From DATDWC01 sp035289805 (GTDB lineage: Bacteria > Patescibacteriota > Gracilibacteria > Peribacterales > Peribacteraceae), in the NCBI GenBank assembly GCA_035289805.1, contig DATDWC010000040.1:1-12878 (forward strand): a DNA stretch of 12,878 nt, written 5' to 3'. The notes under the pieces are model-generated. The model made no database searches. It worked only from the letters and a program-made list of their open reading frames with translations, and had not been told where the DNA came from. Shown piece by piece: positions 1-7,030 of the stretch (the first letter of the stretch is position 1; each line of letters opens with the position of its first letter). Made by a program: the position numbers and the translations under genes.

Positions 1-1521
1 AACGAGTGGAAACTCTATCCAAGGACATGCAATAAAACGGGAGAGAAGATTTTAAGCGCATATGCAAAGGATAGTCCCTACCTGATCTATAAGAATGATG
101 TGTGGTGGGGTGATAGTTGGGATGCCGTGGAATACGGAAGAGAGTTTGATTTTTCACGTCCCTTTTTTGATCAATTCTACGAACTGCAACTCAAAGTTCC
201 ACGGGAAGGCACCTCGGTTTTCCAATGCGAAAACTGTGATTACAACAGTCACATTCGCCAATCGAAGAATTGCTACCTGAACTCACTCGTCGTTCGCGCA
301 GAGGACATGCATTACTGTTATTGGATGGTAGATGTGGAGGATACGCTCGATAGTTGCTACCACATCAGCGGGAAGAGCTCGCTCTGCTACGAATGCGTTG
401 ATTTTGGGAATTGTTACAACTGTATTGCACTCCAAGAATCTTATAACTGCAACGAGTGCAGTTTTTCCTATGAGTTACGGAGCTGCGATCACTGTATCTT
501 CTGCAGCAACATCTCGAATAAGAGCTATCACATCGCAAACAAACCCTGCAGCAAAGAGGAGTACGAACTTTTGCGAGCAAAACTCATCAATGGCTCCTCT
601 GAATCCTGGAAATCCGCCTACGGCAGGTTTTTGGATGTCTGTAAGAATGCAGTGCACCGCAGTGCTCACAATACCCACTGCGAGAATGTAAGTGGTGATC
701 ATATTTTCGATTCCAAAAATTGCTTCGAATGCTTCGATGGCGATCACGCAGAGGATTGCACACACTCAATCTCCCTCAATAACTCTAAAGACATTCATTC
801 TTGTTACAGCGCCGGTTGGACGCAGTGTGAAAAACTGTGGAACTGCGCGGTTTCCCGCGGTTGCAGTGACATGGCATTCTGCAGATACATGTGGTTCTGC
901 AACGATATGCGCTACTGCGATAGCTGCCAATCCAGTAAGCACTGTTTTGGTTGCATTGGCCTCCGCCGTAAAGAGTATTGCATATTGAATAAGCAGTATT
1001 CCAAAGAAGAATATGAATCGATGAAGAAGAAAATAATCGAAGCGAGTTCTGGTTCATGGGGAAAATTCTGGCCGTACAAGTATCTTCCATTCGCCTATAA
1101 CGAATCTGCTGCAATGGATTTCTTCCCACTCACAAAAGAGGAGGCCGTTGCTCAGGGTTTCCGATGGCGAGAGGAGAATGAGGAAAAAATGGAGGTGACG
1201 AAAATCATTCCCGCGGATCAGTTACCGGATGCAATCTCCGATATACCGGACGATGTCCTCAACTGGGCGATCCGGTGTTCCATTTCCGGTAAGCCGTTTC
1301 GCATCATCAAACAGGAACTCGATTTCTATCGGCGTATGAATCTCCCGCTCCCGAGAGCGCATCCAACGGAACGACATAAGTGGAGGATGTCTCTGCGGAA
1401 TCCTTATCGACTTTTTGATCGTCCTTGTGGTAAATGTGAGCAAAAGATCCAGACGACGTATGCGCCGGAGCGTCCGGAAGTCGTTTACTGCGAAGATTGC
1501 TACCTGAAAGAGGTATACTAA
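1..1521 (+). CDS. Cysteine-rich multi-zinc-ribbon protein, copy 1 (5' end cut off by window)
   Basis: The frame is open from base 1 to TAA at 1519-1521 (506 residues visible). Alignment with the two paralogues downstream suggests about 54 N-terminal residues are missing, including the first zinc ribbon, so the in-frame GTG at 100 is not the start. About 37 cysteines are visible. Those at residues 129-183 are spaced in multiples of three. In the second half, six cysteines (276, 282, 288, 294, 300, 306) lie exactly six residues apart, followed by 309, 315, 318 and 327. A cap motif (CFGCIGLRRKEYCILNKQYS, residues 315-334) is followed by an acidic helix (KEEYE), a linker region, then a C-terminal CxxC...CxxC ribbon (476/479 and 497/500) ending LKEVY. 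The second ribbon seen in copy 2 has lost its ligands here (CNKTGEK). No signal peptide or membrane span is visible, so it is probably cytoplasmic. Metal binding is inferred; the function is unknown. Confidence 0.85.
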   Translation, partial: NEWKLYPRTCNKTGEKILSAYAKDSPYLIYKNDVWWGDSWDAVEYGREFDFSRPFFDQFYELQLKVPREGTSVFQCENCDYNSHIRQSKNCYLNSLVVRAEDMHYCYWMVDVEDTLDSCYHISGKSSLCYECVDFGNCYNCIALQESYNCNECSFSYELRSCDHCIFCSNISNKSYHIANKPCSKEEYELLRAKLINGSSESWKSAYGRFLDVCKNAVHRSAHNTHCENVSGDHIFDSKNCFECFDGDHAEDCTHSISLNNSKDIHSCYSAGWTQCEKLWNCAVSRGCSDMAFCRYMWFCNDMRYCDSCQSSKHCFGCIGLRRKEYCILNKQYSKEEYESMKKKIIEASSGSWGKFWPYKYLPFAYNESAAMDFFPLTKEEAVAQGFRWREENEEKMEVTKIIPADQLPDAISDIPDDVLNWAIRCSISGKPFRIIKQELDFYRRMNLPLPRAHPTERHKWRMSLRNPYRLFDRPCGKCEQKIQTTYAPERPEVVYCEDCYLKEVY

Positions 1522-1530
1522 GGGCATTGA
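1521..1530 (+). repeat. 10-bp direct repeat, left copy, flanking the toxin-antitoxin unit
   Basis: AGGGCATTGA begins on the last base of the copy 1 stop codon and recurs exactly at 2090-2099, just after the toxin stop. The 559 bp between the copies are the toxin-antitoxin promoter and both genes. The repeat overlaps the -35 hexamer. It could be a target-site duplication, a recombination junction or chance. Confidence 0.5.
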
Positions 1531-1553
1531 CAATGCGTACGTAAAAGCGTACA
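1524..1553 (+). promoter_or_regulatory. Predicted autoregulatory operator of the toxin-antitoxin unit
   Basis: Three symmetric elements are packed into the promoter. GCATTG-A-CAATGC (1524-1536) is a perfect inverted repeat centred on the -35 hexamer. CGTACG (1536-1541) and CGTACA (1548-1553) have centres 12 bp apart, the second overlapping the -10. From memory, E. coli YefM binds paired palindromes with a TGTACA core at about 12 bp centre-to-centre spacing, so the match in core and geometry suggests the same kind of site. Repression by the antitoxin or its toxin complex is inferred. Confidence 0.55.
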
Positions 1554-1555
1554 CT
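1527..1555 (+). promoter_or_regulatory. Promoter of the toxin-antitoxin operon (TTGACA-N17-TACACT)
   Basis: A perfect -35 (TTGACA, 1527-1532), a 17-bp spacer and a -10 TACACT (1550-1555) are visible. The hexamer ends 8 nt before the antitoxin ATG at 1564, which puts the expected transcript start 1-2 nt upstream of the start codon, giving a nearly leaderless mRNA. This is the strongest consensus promoter in the window. Confidence 0.65.
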
Positions 1556-1563
1556 TATGAGGT

Positions 1564-1806
1564 ATGACCTCCATTACTGCCACCAGCGCGCGAGCTCGCC
1601 TCTACCGTCTTCTTGAGGAAATTCAGAAGCAGGGAGCCCCTATCCTCATTACAGGAAAGCGCGGCAATGCCGTCCTTGTCTCCGAGGAGGATTGGAGAGC
1701 CATCGAAGAAACGCTGTACCTTCTCTCGGTGCCAGGAATGCGAAATTCCATCCGCAAGGGAATACGTGAACCGGTTTCCCGCGCTGCAAAGCGCATTGAT
1801 CTGTAA
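1564..1806 (+). CDS. YefM/Phd-family antitoxin
   Basis: An 80-residue protein with the Phd/YefM fold signature. The N-terminal ITATSARARLYRLLEEI resembles the DNA-binding part of YefM. It is followed by PILITGKRGNAVLVSEEDW (residues 26-44) and the very typical ETLYLLS.P stretch (49-57). The C-terminal tail (58-80) is basic and would be the part that wraps and blocks the toxin. In this family the antitoxin neutralises a cognate RelE/YoeB RNase and represses its own promoter as a complex with it. The toxin gene follows 18 nt downstream on the same strand, and a matching operator lies directly upstream. ATG 1564 is chosen because the frame begins there and the -10 ends 8 nt earlier. There is no usable Shine-Dalgarno sequence. 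The length is normal for the family. Confidence 0.9.
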   Translation: MTSITATSARARLYRLLEEIQKQGAPILITGKRGNAVLVSEEDWRAIEETLYLLSVPGMRNSIRKGIREPVSRAAKRIDL

Positions 1807-1824
1807 ACGGTTTCCACTGCTTCC

Positions 1825-2088
1825 ATGCCCTACCAACTCGTCTATGCAAAGGATGCCGTGCGAGATGCGAAAAAAGTGAAGGGAACGCCACTCGCAAAGA
1901 AGATAAAGGAACTCCTGAAACTTCTGGAAAGAAATCCCTTCCAATCTCCACCTCCTTTTGAACGCCTTCTCGGAGATCTGGAGGGAGCGTATTCGCGCCG
2001 CATCAACATTCAGCACCGCTTGGTCTATCAGGTGCTACGGAAAGAGAAAATTGTCAAAGTGCTGCGTATGTGGACGCATTATGAGTAA
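1825..2088 (+). CDS. YoeB/Txe-type ribosome-dependent mRNA endonuclease toxin
   Basis: An 87-residue protein of the RelE/YoeB superfamily. The family signature SRRINIQHRLVYQV (residues 57-70) and the C-terminal HYE are plain. Residues that match YoeB's catalytic set are E46, R65, H85 and Y86, so the toxin looks intact. YoeB toxins cut mRNA in the ribosomal A site when the antitoxin is degraded. It lies 18 nt after the antitoxin and is expected to be cotranscribed with it. No Shine-Dalgarno sequence precedes ATG 1825, so translation may depend on coupling or on an SD-independent mechanism. The gene ends one base before the right copy of the 10-bp direct repeat. A role in persistence, phage defence or simple addiction cannot be told apart from sequence. 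Confidence 0.9.
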   Translation: MPYQLVYAKDAVRDAKKVKGTPLAKKIKELLKLLERNPFQSPPPFERLLGDLEGAYSRRINIQHRLVYQVLRKEKIVKVLRMWTHYE

Positions 2089-2089
2089 C

Positions 2090-2099
2090 AGGGCATTGA
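2090..2099 (+). repeat. 10-bp direct repeat, right copy, flanking the toxin-antitoxin unit
   Basis: AGGGCATTGA, identical to 1521-1530, separated from the toxin stop codon by a single base. It is followed at 2101-2110 by GAGGTATACT, which is itself identical to 1510-1519 in the 3' end of copy 1. Confidence 0.5.
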
Positions 2100-2104
2100 G
2101 GAGG

Positions 2105-2110
2105 TATACT
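2105..2110 (+). promoter_or_regulatory. -10 element of Cys-rich copy 2 (TATACT)
   Basis: TATACT matches five of six consensus bases and ends 7 nt before ATG 2118, predicting a leaderless mRNA. No good -35 lies 16-18 bp upstream. AGGAGG at 2099-2104 would be a Shine-Dalgarno sequence only at a long 13-nt spacing and overlaps the promoter region, so it would not be in a leaderless transcript. Confidence 0.5.
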
Positions 2111-2117
2111 GATCCCA

Positions 2118-3809
2118 ATGCAAAAGACCTGTAGACAGTGCACCGCAGCATTCGAGATCACAGAGAACGATCTCGCGTTCTACGACAAGATCTCACCAAT
2201 ATTCGAGAGCAGGAAATTCGGGATCCCACCACCAACACTCTGCCCCGATTGCAGGCAGATCCGCCGCCTTGCCGTGTGCAACGAGTTCAACCTTTACCCC
2301 GGGCGCTGCGATCTCTGCAAGAAGGAGATGATCACTCAGTTCGAACCAAATTCTGGTTTCATCGTCTACTGCAGAGATTGTTGGCACAGCGACAAATGGG
2401 ATGCGCGATCCTACGGTGTTGAGTTTGATTTCAATCGTCCCTTCTTCGAACAATTTGAGGAGCTACGAAAGAGGATCCCGGTCCAAGGACTCGATGTACA
2501 GGCAACAGTCCTCAACTCTGATTACATTCACTATGCAGGTTCCTCAAAGAATTGTTACCTCATCATGCATGCCGATTTCTGCGAGGATTGCTACTACGGA
2601 TACGGCTTTAAGCAGAATACGAGTTGCGTTGATGGGTTCTACAATCTCCACTGCGAGCTCTGCTACGACTGTATTGATTGTCATAAGTGCTATCAGTTGA
2701 TCTCCTCACAGGATTGCTTTAATTGTCACACAAGTAACTTCCTCCGCGATTGCGTCAGCTGCAAAAACTGCTTCCTCTGCGTCGGGCTTCGTGAAAAGGA
2801 ATTCTGCTTCGAGAATGAAGAGCTCACGCGCGAGGAGTACGAGATGCGTATTGCATCAATCGATCTCCGTTCCTATGCTCAGTATCAAGGGTGCCGGGAG
2901 CGCCGCAAGGCACTCGAAAAGAATCATGCATTCAAAGAATACCAAGGTCATAATCTAGAGAATTGTTCCGGTAATCATCTCTATAACTGTAAGAACGTAA
3001 AAGAGAGCTACGACTGCGAGGATGTGGAAGATGCAAAGCATTGTTACCAAATCGTTCTCGCTGCAAAAAATGTGCACGATATTTACCAGTACGGCACCAA
3101 TCTTCAATCATCGTATGAATGCGCAATTTGCGGGGAGGATAGCTACCACATCCTTTTCAGTTTTGGATGCCACATGGGGTGCTGGGGCCTCTGGTACTGC
3201 TTCTACATGGAATCCTCCAAGGATTGCTTCGGCTGCACCTACATGCAGAGGCAGCGCTATTGCATATTGAATAAGCAGTACAGTAAAAAGGAGTACGAAA
3301 ATCTGCTCCCGAGAATCATCGATCATATGAAGGAAACCGGAGAATGGGGAGAATTTTTTCCGCTGTCGATTTCCCAGTTTGGTTACAACAAAACATCAGC
3401 ACACATCTATGAGCCAAAAACAGAGGAAGAAGTACGCGCAATCGGAGCGAAGTGGTCCACATACGAATCCCCTCCTCCAAAAGTGGAAAAAGTTATCCCA
3501 GCAGAAATGCTCCCCGATCACCTCGATCAGATTCCAGATGACATCCTCAATTGGGCGATCACATGTGAAGTCACGGGCAAACCGTTCAAAATCACACCAC
3601 AGGAACTCAGGTTCTACCGGAAGATGGCTCTGCCGGTTCCGCGCCGCTCATGGTTTGAGCGACATTTGGATCGGTTCCACCAGAGAAATCCGAGGCATCT
3701 CTGGAAACGGAATTGTATGAAGTGCGGAAAGGAGATGCAGACAACGTATGCCCCGGAACGCCCAGAAATCGTCTACTGTGAGGAGTGCTATTTGAAGGAG
3801 GTGTATTAA
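2118..3809 (+). CDS. Cysteine-rich multi-zinc-ribbon protein, copy 2 (complete)
   Basis: A 563-residue protein with 43 cysteines and no signal peptide or membrane span. The order of parts is: ribbon 1 (C5/C8 and C42/C45, with TLCPDCRQIRR); ribbon 2 (C64/C67 and C85/C88), intact only in this copy; FDFNRPFFEQFEEL (103-116), shared by all three copies; first Cys-lattice (146-230), every cysteine separated by a multiple of three residues, including C179-182-185-188-191; cap 1 (CVGLREKEFCFENEELTREE, 221-240); second Cys-rich half (283-382) with cap 2 (CILNKQYSKKEYE, 382-394); GEWGEFFP (408-415); an I-P-D-D-I-L-N-W-A segment (472-480) followed by TGKPF; C-terminal ribbon (C533/C536, C554/C557) ending LKEVY. 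Zinc or other metal binding is inferred. The family is, to my knowledge, widespread in CPR genomes with no assigned function. Confidence 0.9.
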   Translation: MQKTCRQCTAAFEITENDLAFYDKISPIFESRKFGIPPPTLCPDCRQIRRLAVCNEFNLYPGRCDLCKKEMITQFEPNSGFIVYCRDCWHSDKWDARSYGVEFDFNRPFFEQFEELRKRIPVQGLDVQATVLNSDYIHYAGSSKNCYLIMHADFCEDCYYGYGFKQNTSCVDGFYNLHCELCYDCIDCHKCYQLISSQDCFNCHTSNFLRDCVSCKNCFLCVGLREKEFCFENEELTREEYEMRIASIDLRSYAQYQGCRERRKALEKNHAFKEYQGHNLENCSGNHLYNCKNVKESYDCEDVEDAKHCYQIVLAAKNVHDIYQYGTNLQSSYECAICGEDSYHILFSFGCHMGCWGLWYCFYMESSKDCFGCTYMQRQRYCILNKQYSKKEYENLLPRIIDHMKETGEWGEFFPLSISQFGYNKTSAHIYEPKTEEEVRAIGAKWSTYESPPPKVEKVIPAEMLPDHLDQIPDDILNWAITCEVTGKPFKITPQELRFYRKMALPVPRRSWFERHLDRFHQRNPRHLWKRNCMKCGKEMQTTYAPERPEIVYCEECYLKEVY

Positions 3810-3819
3810 CGCAGACTTC

Positions 3820-3850
3820 TCGATTCGGCCACTGCGGTGGTCTCACTCGA
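3820..3850 (+). terminator. Hairpin after Cys-rich copy 2, weak terminator or operator candidate
   Basis: GGCCAC (3827-3832), loop TGCG, GTGGTC (3837-3842) form a six-pair stem with one G-U, extended by an outer TCGA (3820-3823)/TCGA (3847-3850) pair. No T-tract follows, so it is not a classical intrinsic terminator. It lies just upstream of the ATPase promoter and could instead be a protein-binding site. Confidence 0.3.
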
Positions 3851-3860
3851 AGAAAACACA

Positions 3861-3869
3861 TGATATACT
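3861..3869 (+). promoter_or_regulatory. Extended -10 promoter of the VirD4-like ATPase gene
   Basis: TGATATACT is an extended -10 (TGn plus TATACT at 3864-3869), ending 9 nt before ATG 3879. No convincing -35 is present, which is usual for extended -10 promoters. The TGA here is also the in-frame stop that closes the reading frame upstream of the gene. A near-leaderless transcript is predicted. Confidence 0.6.
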
Positions 3870-3878
3870 TCGCTACCA

Positions 3879-6113
3879 ATGCTCCTCCTCGTCCGCATTC
3901 AGCAATGGGAAGAACATTCCGCAAAAACGGAGACGCGCTTTGCGCAGCTCCTCTCGAACCTCCACGAACAGGTTCGGGGCGAGCACATCAGCTTCGAACT
4001 CGTCTCCTATAGGCAACACGTCTACTTCTACCTTTCGATTCCTGATCACCTCCATGAGCTCGTTGTGGGTCAAATCTACGCGCTCTACCATGATTGCGTG
4101 ATCGAGGAGCAGTTTCAGGATTACGCGACGCCTGAGGCTCTTAAAGGCGGCACGTTTGTCATGACGAAGCTTGGCGCACGCCGCCCGGATCTCTATCCAA
4201 TTAAGAGGTTCACGGAGTTTGAAGGAGATTCACTCGCCGGGCTCTTTACGGTGATGAGTAAAGCAGGCGAAGGGCAGACCATGTGGGTACAGGTTGTAAT
4301 GACTCCAAGAGTCGATAACTTCTATTTTAATATTCGGCGAACATTCAAATTCTTCTTCAATCGCATCAAGCGGTGGTTTCGGTTTCGCGATCGCGTGAAG
4401 GCACGGGCACAGGGAGAGTTCCGCAAAGAGGAGTTCGAAGCGATCCGCCTTAAGACGGCTGAACGCCAATGGCGTGTTGCAATCCGTCTCGCAGCATTCG
4501 CCCCTGATGCTTCCCGCGCCGAGGCGCAGCTCCATGCCCTCGTACAGGCATATGCCCAGTTCAATTCTGTGGATCACAATGGATTTGTGGGAAAGGGGAA
4601 GATTCGTGGCGCAGCAGCGCTCCGGGAATGGCAGAAGCGCCAGGGTGGCGGATTCCTCCTTGGGATCTCGGAGGCCGCAGGCATTTACCATTATCCCGAC
4701 CCCGATATCGTCCCGCACATCGTTCATGTGATGGCGAGGCGCAGTGAACCGCCTCTCGATCTCCCCAAGGCAGATGATGCGGATGTGATCCCTTTCGGAG
4801 TTACGAACTACCATAATGAGCAGACTCCCTTCGGGATGCTCCGCGTGGATCGCGCTCGGCACCTCTACGTGGTCGGGAAATCCGGCACCGGAAAATCAAA
4901 GCTCCTGGAGCTCCTCATCGCAACCGATATTAAAGATGGCAAAGGAGTGTGCGTGATGGATCCTCACGGTGATCTTGTGGATGCTGTTATTAGGCATGTG
5001 CCGGAACACAGAGTGAAGGATGTCATTTACTTTAACCCGATGGATACGGAGTTCCCCGTTGCGTTTAACCCTATGGAAGCCGTTTCTCCGGAGTTAAAGC
5101 TAAGAGTTACGATCGGATTCATCGAAATTTTTAAGAAGCTCTTCGGCGCAAACTGGACTCCCAGGCTCGAGCATGTGCTGCGGCAGACGACCCTCGCACT
5201 GCTCGATAGTAAAGGCACCACGGTGTTCTCGATTTTGAAAATGCTCTCCGATAAAAACTACCGCCAGACTATTGTTTCCAGAATTGAGGATTCGGTCGTG
5301 AAGAACTTCTGGGTGAACGAGTTTGCCGCCTGGAGCGAAAAGTTTGATAACGAAGCAATCACTCCCCTCTTGAATAAAGTCGGTCAACTCGTTTCGACGA
5401 ATTTGATTCGGAACATCATCGGGCAACCCTTTAACACCTTCAACATACGTAAGGTGATGGATGGGCAGAAGATCCTCCTCGTAAAGCTGAATAAGGGGCT
5501 CCTCGGTGAGGAGAACGCAGCGCTGCTTGGTGCCATGATGATCACGAAGATCCAGCAAGCAGCACTCGAGCGTGCCGATATGCCGGAGGAAGAGCGCAAG
5601 AGCTTCTACCTCTACTGCGACGAGTTCCAGTACTTTGCCACGGATACCTTTGCAGAGATTCTTTCGGAAGCGCGTAAATACAAGCTCTCCCTCACAATCG
5701 CACACCAGTACATGGGGCAGCTGAGTGATATCGTCCGCACAACGGTCTTCGGAAACATCGGCACGATCATCGCTTTTCGTGTTGGGGCAGAAGATGCGGC
5801 GATCCTGGAACAGGAATTCACCCCGGTCTTCCACGTGCGTGACATCATCAACCTCGCTGTGCGGGAGTTCTACATCAAGATGAGCGTGCAGGGGCAGACC
5901 AGGGATGCCTTCTCCGCAATGACTATGGATTGCGAAACGCCGACGGAGAACTTCCTCAAGCAGATCGTCGAGCACTCACGCGAAACCTTTGCAAAGCCAA
6001 AGAAGGATGTGGAAGTGCTGCTCCGTAAGTGGGACGAGAGCGGCGGGGATGTGTCGCAGGAGGATTGGTACAGCGGAGCACTCGACGAGGAGTTTGCGCC
6101 GCCCATTGTTTAG
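3879..6113 (+). CDS. VirD4/TraG/TraD-like DNA-transfer ATPase, membrane-anchor-less
   Basis: A 744-residue protein. The C-terminal half is a RecA-like DNA-pump ATPase: Walker A GKSGTGKS (333-340), DPHGDL (361-366) as in VirD4/HerA-type pumps, Walker B FYLYCDEFQ (576-584), TIAHQY (606-611) and the GNIGT...FRVG arginine/sensor region (625-636). This matches the conjugative coupling proteins with a TraG/TraD C-terminal part. The first 320 residues are a conserved-looking region of mixed composition with no clear transmembrane helix; only a basic-aromatic patch (NFYFNIRR to RWFRFR, 147-170) might touch membrane. Classical VirD4 proteins have N-terminal spans. No relaxase or other type IV secretion gene is in the window, so conjugation is not shown; DNA uptake, segregation or a pilus-linked job are alternatives. 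The start is forced by TGA at 3861. The 3' end overlaps the convergent TrmB gene by 4 nt. Confidence 0.85.
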   Translation: MLLLVRIQQWEEHSAKTETRFAQLLSNLHEQVRGEHISFELVSYRQHVYFYLSIPDHLHELVVGQIYALYHDCVIEEQFQDYATPEALKGGTFVMTKLGARRPDLYPIKRFTEFEGDSLAGLFTVMSKAGEGQTMWVQVVMTPRVDNFYFNIRRTFKFFFNRIKRWFRFRDRVKARAQGEFRKEEFEAIRLKTAERQWRVAIRLAAFAPDASRAEAQLHALVQAYAQFNSVDHNGFVGKGKIRGAAALREWQKRQGGGFLLGISEAAGIYHYPDPDIVPHIVHVMARRSEPPLDLPKADDADVIPFGVTNYHNEQTPFGMLRVDRARHLYVVGKSGTGKSKLLELLIATDIKDGKGVCVMDPHGDLVDAVIRHVPEHRVKDVIYFNPMDTEFPVAFNPMEAVSPELKLRVTIGFIEIFKKLFGANWTPRLEHVLRQTTLALLDSKGTTVFSILKMLSDKNYRQTIVSRIEDSVVKNFWVNEFAAWSEKFDNEAITPLLNKVGQLVSTNLIRNIIGQPFNTFNIRKVMDGQKILLVKLNKGLLGEENAALLGAMMITKIQQAALERADMPEEERKSFYLYCDEFQYFATDTFAEILSEARKYKLSLTIAHQYMGQLSDIVRTTVFGNIGTIIAFRVGAEDAAILEQEFTPVFHVRDIINLAVREFYIKMSVQGQTRDAFSAMTMDCETPTENFLKQIVEHSRETFAKPKKDVEVLLRKWDESGGDVSQEDWYSGALDEEFAPPIV

Positions 6114-6886
6114 CATTTCGTCTCCCTACTTATTCCCCACAACATCTCAAACCAAGCCCGGAACGCATCCGCGAGATTTTTGTTTTCGATACGCACGATG
6201 GTTTTTTCGTCATCGAAGGCGAAGAGAGCAACAGAATCTCCGAAGACAATAGTATCCGTATTAAATATAACGCTTCTCGGTAGTAATCGAATTTCATATT
6301 CCTCGTGTTGTTTTACTTCAGCTATATAACGCTTAGAGCCATCGTTATCCACATGGAGATCACGCCCCCTCAATTTCACTTCATCACCAAATAATCTGGT
6401 AACAATATTTCCCCCAAATGAATCATACGAAGTTTGAGGATTATATATCCCAACAAATTGCTGCGCTAAAATATCACGATAGGTCTGTTTTACTCCTTCC
6501 AGCCCCTTAAGCACCGTTACTCTTGGGGATCCGATATAAGGAGCGGTTAGAGAAGAAAGTAATGGCAGCGCTCCTTCCACAAGGAGTTGGAGTTCCCGAG
6601 ATTCCTGTTCTCGATCCTCGAGGTACGAAAGGAGTCGCTGCGGAGGTTCTGCAATAAACATAAGTATTTTTTCTTCTTCGAGTTCCGAAACAAGCCCTTT
6701 CTTTTGTAAGTCACGAAGAATGAGGTACGCGTGACTTCTTGATTGCCGTGATGCCTTGGCGATATCGCTTGCACGAGCTCTCTTGAGGGAAAGCAGTGTT
6801 AAATACACTTCTGCTTCTCGTTCATCGAGGCCAATCCGCTTGAGAAGTGAACGAAGGGGCAACGAACTCACTGCTTCATTTTTCAT
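6110..6886 (-). CDS. TrmB-family transcriptional regulator
   Basis: A 258-residue protein. Residues about 12-80 form the TrmB winged helix-turn-helix: the DEREAEVYLTLLSL helix, RASDIAKASRQSRSHAYLIL recognition region and DLQKKGLVSELEEE wing. A charged, probably coiled-coil stretch follows (84-110), then a C-terminal domain (120-258) ending in AFRAWFEMLW, as in TrmB-like proteins of archaea and CPR bacteria. TrmB proteins bind operators and often respond to sugars; the ligand here cannot be read. I chose ATG 6886 over TTG 6913, since the TTG lies upstream of the extended -10 and would not be in the transcript. GTG 6871 is a less likely alternative. It diverges from the dioxygenase gene across a very AT-rich 144-bp gap, which makes that gene, and itself, its likely targets. 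Confidence 0.8.
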   Translation of the reverse strand: MKNEAVSSLPLRSLLKRIGLDEREAEVYLTLLSLKRARASDIAKASRQSRSHAYLILRDLQKKGLVSELEEEKILMFIAEPPQRLLSYLEDREQESRELQLLVEGALPLLSSLTAPYIGSPRVTVLKGLEGVKQTYRDILAQQFVGIYNPQTSYDSFGGNIVTRLFGDEVKLRGRDLHVDNDGSKRYIAEVKQHEEYEIRLLPRSVIFNTDTIVFGDSVALFAFDDEKTIVRIENKNLADAFRAWFEMLWGISRETKC

Positions 6887-6893
6887 AGCATTG

Positions 6894-6902
6894 AGTATAC
6901 CA
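6894..6902 (-). promoter_or_regulatory. Extended -10 promoter of the TrmB-family gene
   Basis: On the minus strand TGGTATACT is an extended -10 whose TATACT (6899-6894) ends 7 nt before ATG 6886. A TTGACA at 6913-6908 is only 8 bp upstream of it, too close to serve as its -35. The 144-bp divergent gap (6887-7030) contains GACATTT twice (6922-6928, 6960-6966), a possible regulator motif, and nothing else I recognise. Confidence 0.5.
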
Positions 6903-6995
6903 GAATTTGTCAAAATTTTTCGACATTTATTGGATTCTCATCAATATTAATAATAAGTGACATTTTAAGCACTAATTCAGTATGTCTTTTAAAGT

Positions 6996-7023
6996 TAGAC
7001 AAAATAGGTTTTCGTCCTATTAT
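6996..7023 (+). promoter_or_regulatory. Promoter of the 2OG-Fe dioxygenase gene (TAGACA-N16-TATTAT)
   Basis: A -35 TAGACA (6996-7001, five of six consensus), 16-bp spacer and -10 TATTAT (7018-7023, five of six) end 7 nt before ATG 7031, predicting transcription from the start codon itself. It sits in the divergent AT-rich gap facing the TrmB-family regulator. Confidence 0.6.
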
Positions 7024-7030
7024 TTGCACG

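Noticed and set aside
100..102. GTG as the start of Cys-rich copy 1
   Set aside because: The frame is open to base 1 and the upstream residues align with the paralogues, so the gene begins before the window.
5100..5975. Long minus-strand open frame (291 codons) inside the ATPase gene
   Set aside because: It lies wholly within a coding region with unmistakable ATPase motifs; its own translation shows no recognisable family and matches the shadow expected from biased codons.
6911..6913. TTG start for the TrmB-family gene
   Set aside because: It lies upstream of the extended -10 and would not be in the predicted transcript; ATG 6886 fits the spacing seen at the other genes.
6887..7030. Riboswitch or small RNA in the AT-rich divergent gap
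   Set aside because: No stable stem set or known riboswitch core is visible; the low-GC sequence is adequately explained by two promoters and operators.
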